Positions 57,589 to 58,063 of a DNA stretch of 58,063 nt are shown piece by piece. Source of the DNA: Verrucomicrobiota bacterium. Lineage in GTDB: Bacteria > Verrucomicrobiota > Verrucomicrobiia > Opitutales > UBA2995. The stretch's first letter is position 1. Every line of letters starts with the position of its first letter. A program made the translations under genes and the position numbers. A model generated the notes under the pieces. The model was not told the origin of the DNA and did not search any database. It saw nothing but the letters and a program-made list of their open reading frames with translations. Location of the stretch: positions 1-58,063 of the forward strand of contig JAQBYJ010000029.1 of assembly GCA_027622555.1 (NCBI GenBank), written 5' to 3'.

Positions 57589-58063
57589 TTATTTTCTTCT
57601 GGTTTGTTTTCTGCGCTCTCGACTCGACCGCGGGGTTTGGTCTGGCTTTACGATTATGCAGTCAGGGCGATATGGATCGTTGCAGTTAAATTCAAGATTT
57701 CCTAGATGCAGGTTGGCATAGTGCAGCTCAGTAATTGCTTTTTCATTTTCAAACAACCCTACATTACAGCCTGCGAAGATCTCACTCATATAGAAGCATT
57801 TGCCTAGATGAGAGATATGTCCCGACCCGCTCACGCGCTTTAGCTCATAACCATCCGGATAGAGCATTTTGTACTTCTCGCCAAGACGCCTGGAACTCTT
57901 GCGGTAAATTTCGGCGGGTCGGAGCATGTCCAGACCCTCATGGGGACGATCATGATTATACTCATATCTCCAGCGTTCGAAACGCTTCTTCTGCGCCGAT
58001 AGATTGCGCGAGGGCGGCTGGGTGGCTTCTGCTTTCAGATCGCGATGCATGCGCTCATGGGAG
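57589..58063 (-). CDS. IS481-type transposase, partial (continues past right edge)
   Basis: The frame is open to the window end and contains the C-terminal part of a DDE integrase core: SHERMHRDLKAEATQPPS, then RFERWRYEYNHDRPHEGLDMLRPAEIYRKS, where the Glu in the SHERMH region is the likely last catalytic acid. A C-terminal beta-rich domain follows (SGSGHISHLGKCFYMSEIF, VGLFENEKAITELHYANLHLG). The visible part is undamaged, so the element may be intact beyond the edge. Confidence 0.8.
   Translation of the reverse strand, partial: SHERMHRDLKAEATQPPSRNLSAQKKRFERWRYEYNHDRPHEGLDMLRPAEIYRKSSRRLGEKYKMLYPDGYELKRVSGSGHISHLGKCFYMSEIFAGCNVGLFENEKAITELHYANLHLGNLEFNCNDPYRPDCIIVKPDQTPRSSRERRKQTRRK

Overview
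The window is a chromosomal segment from a Gram-negative bacterium. It is most likely a member of the Verrucomicrobiota, probably Opitutae-like and free-living. That placement is inferred from gene content: a very long PPi-type PEP carboxykinase-like protein, a Ski2-like helicase with a DEYQ box, a Fur-sufCBD-sufT cluster and a DUF1080-like secreted protein. It does not rest on a marker gene. Coding density is high, base composition looks balanced, and most start codons have no recognisable Shine-Dalgarno sequence.

Layout, left to right. 0-4.6 kb: a secreted lectin-fold protein, divergent from an OmpR-type two-component pair and followed by two ExbD-like genes without ExbB. 4.7-18.8 kb: argH, the PPi-PEPCK-like gene, a DUF255 thioredoxin-fold protein, a lone HPt protein, mutL, glycogen phosphorylase, a DUF3108 protein and a metallophosphoesterase. 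18.9-24.6 kb: a housekeeping run ribBA-ribH-nusB-ftsY-aroB-hypothetical-pdxA. 24.7-29 kb: an A-type Fe-S carrier, infC preceded by a putative 23-codon coupled leader ORF, an amidase, crcB and a TIGR03790 protein. 29-36.7 kb (mostly minus strand): clpP, then a Fe-S assembly operon running from a Fur-type regulator through sufC, sufB and sufD to sufT, then trxB, tatD and an HPr gene.

36.9-48.5 kb: a Ski2-like helicase, an FmdB-like acidic protein, a two-gene module of large uncharacterised envelope proteins, an AT-rich gap, a small histone-like/HTH DNA-binding protein, an MsbA-like ABC exporter and a lipoprotein. 48.6-56.9 kb: a rhodanese, then manC-ruvX-truA-CPBP protease-comF-accD-folC, with a divergent purA converging on folC. 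56.9-58.06 kb: a mobile-element zone with a broken transposase N-terminus, short repeats, an 85-bp branched palindrome and the 3' end of a second IS481-type transposase that runs off the right edge.

No self-contained novel defence or secretion system is evident. The most interesting signals are a recurrent loss of structural zinc or metal-site residues (AccD, the GTP cyclohydrolase II half of RibBA, the MutL C-terminus, an FmdB-like protein, ComF and the Fur-type regulator), the leader ORF coupled to infC, a candidate 17-bp operator upstream of the suf operon, the small HTH/lysine-tail chromatin protein, and the branched palindrome next to the IS481-type transposase. No tRNA, rRNA, CRISPR array or known riboswitch was recognised.
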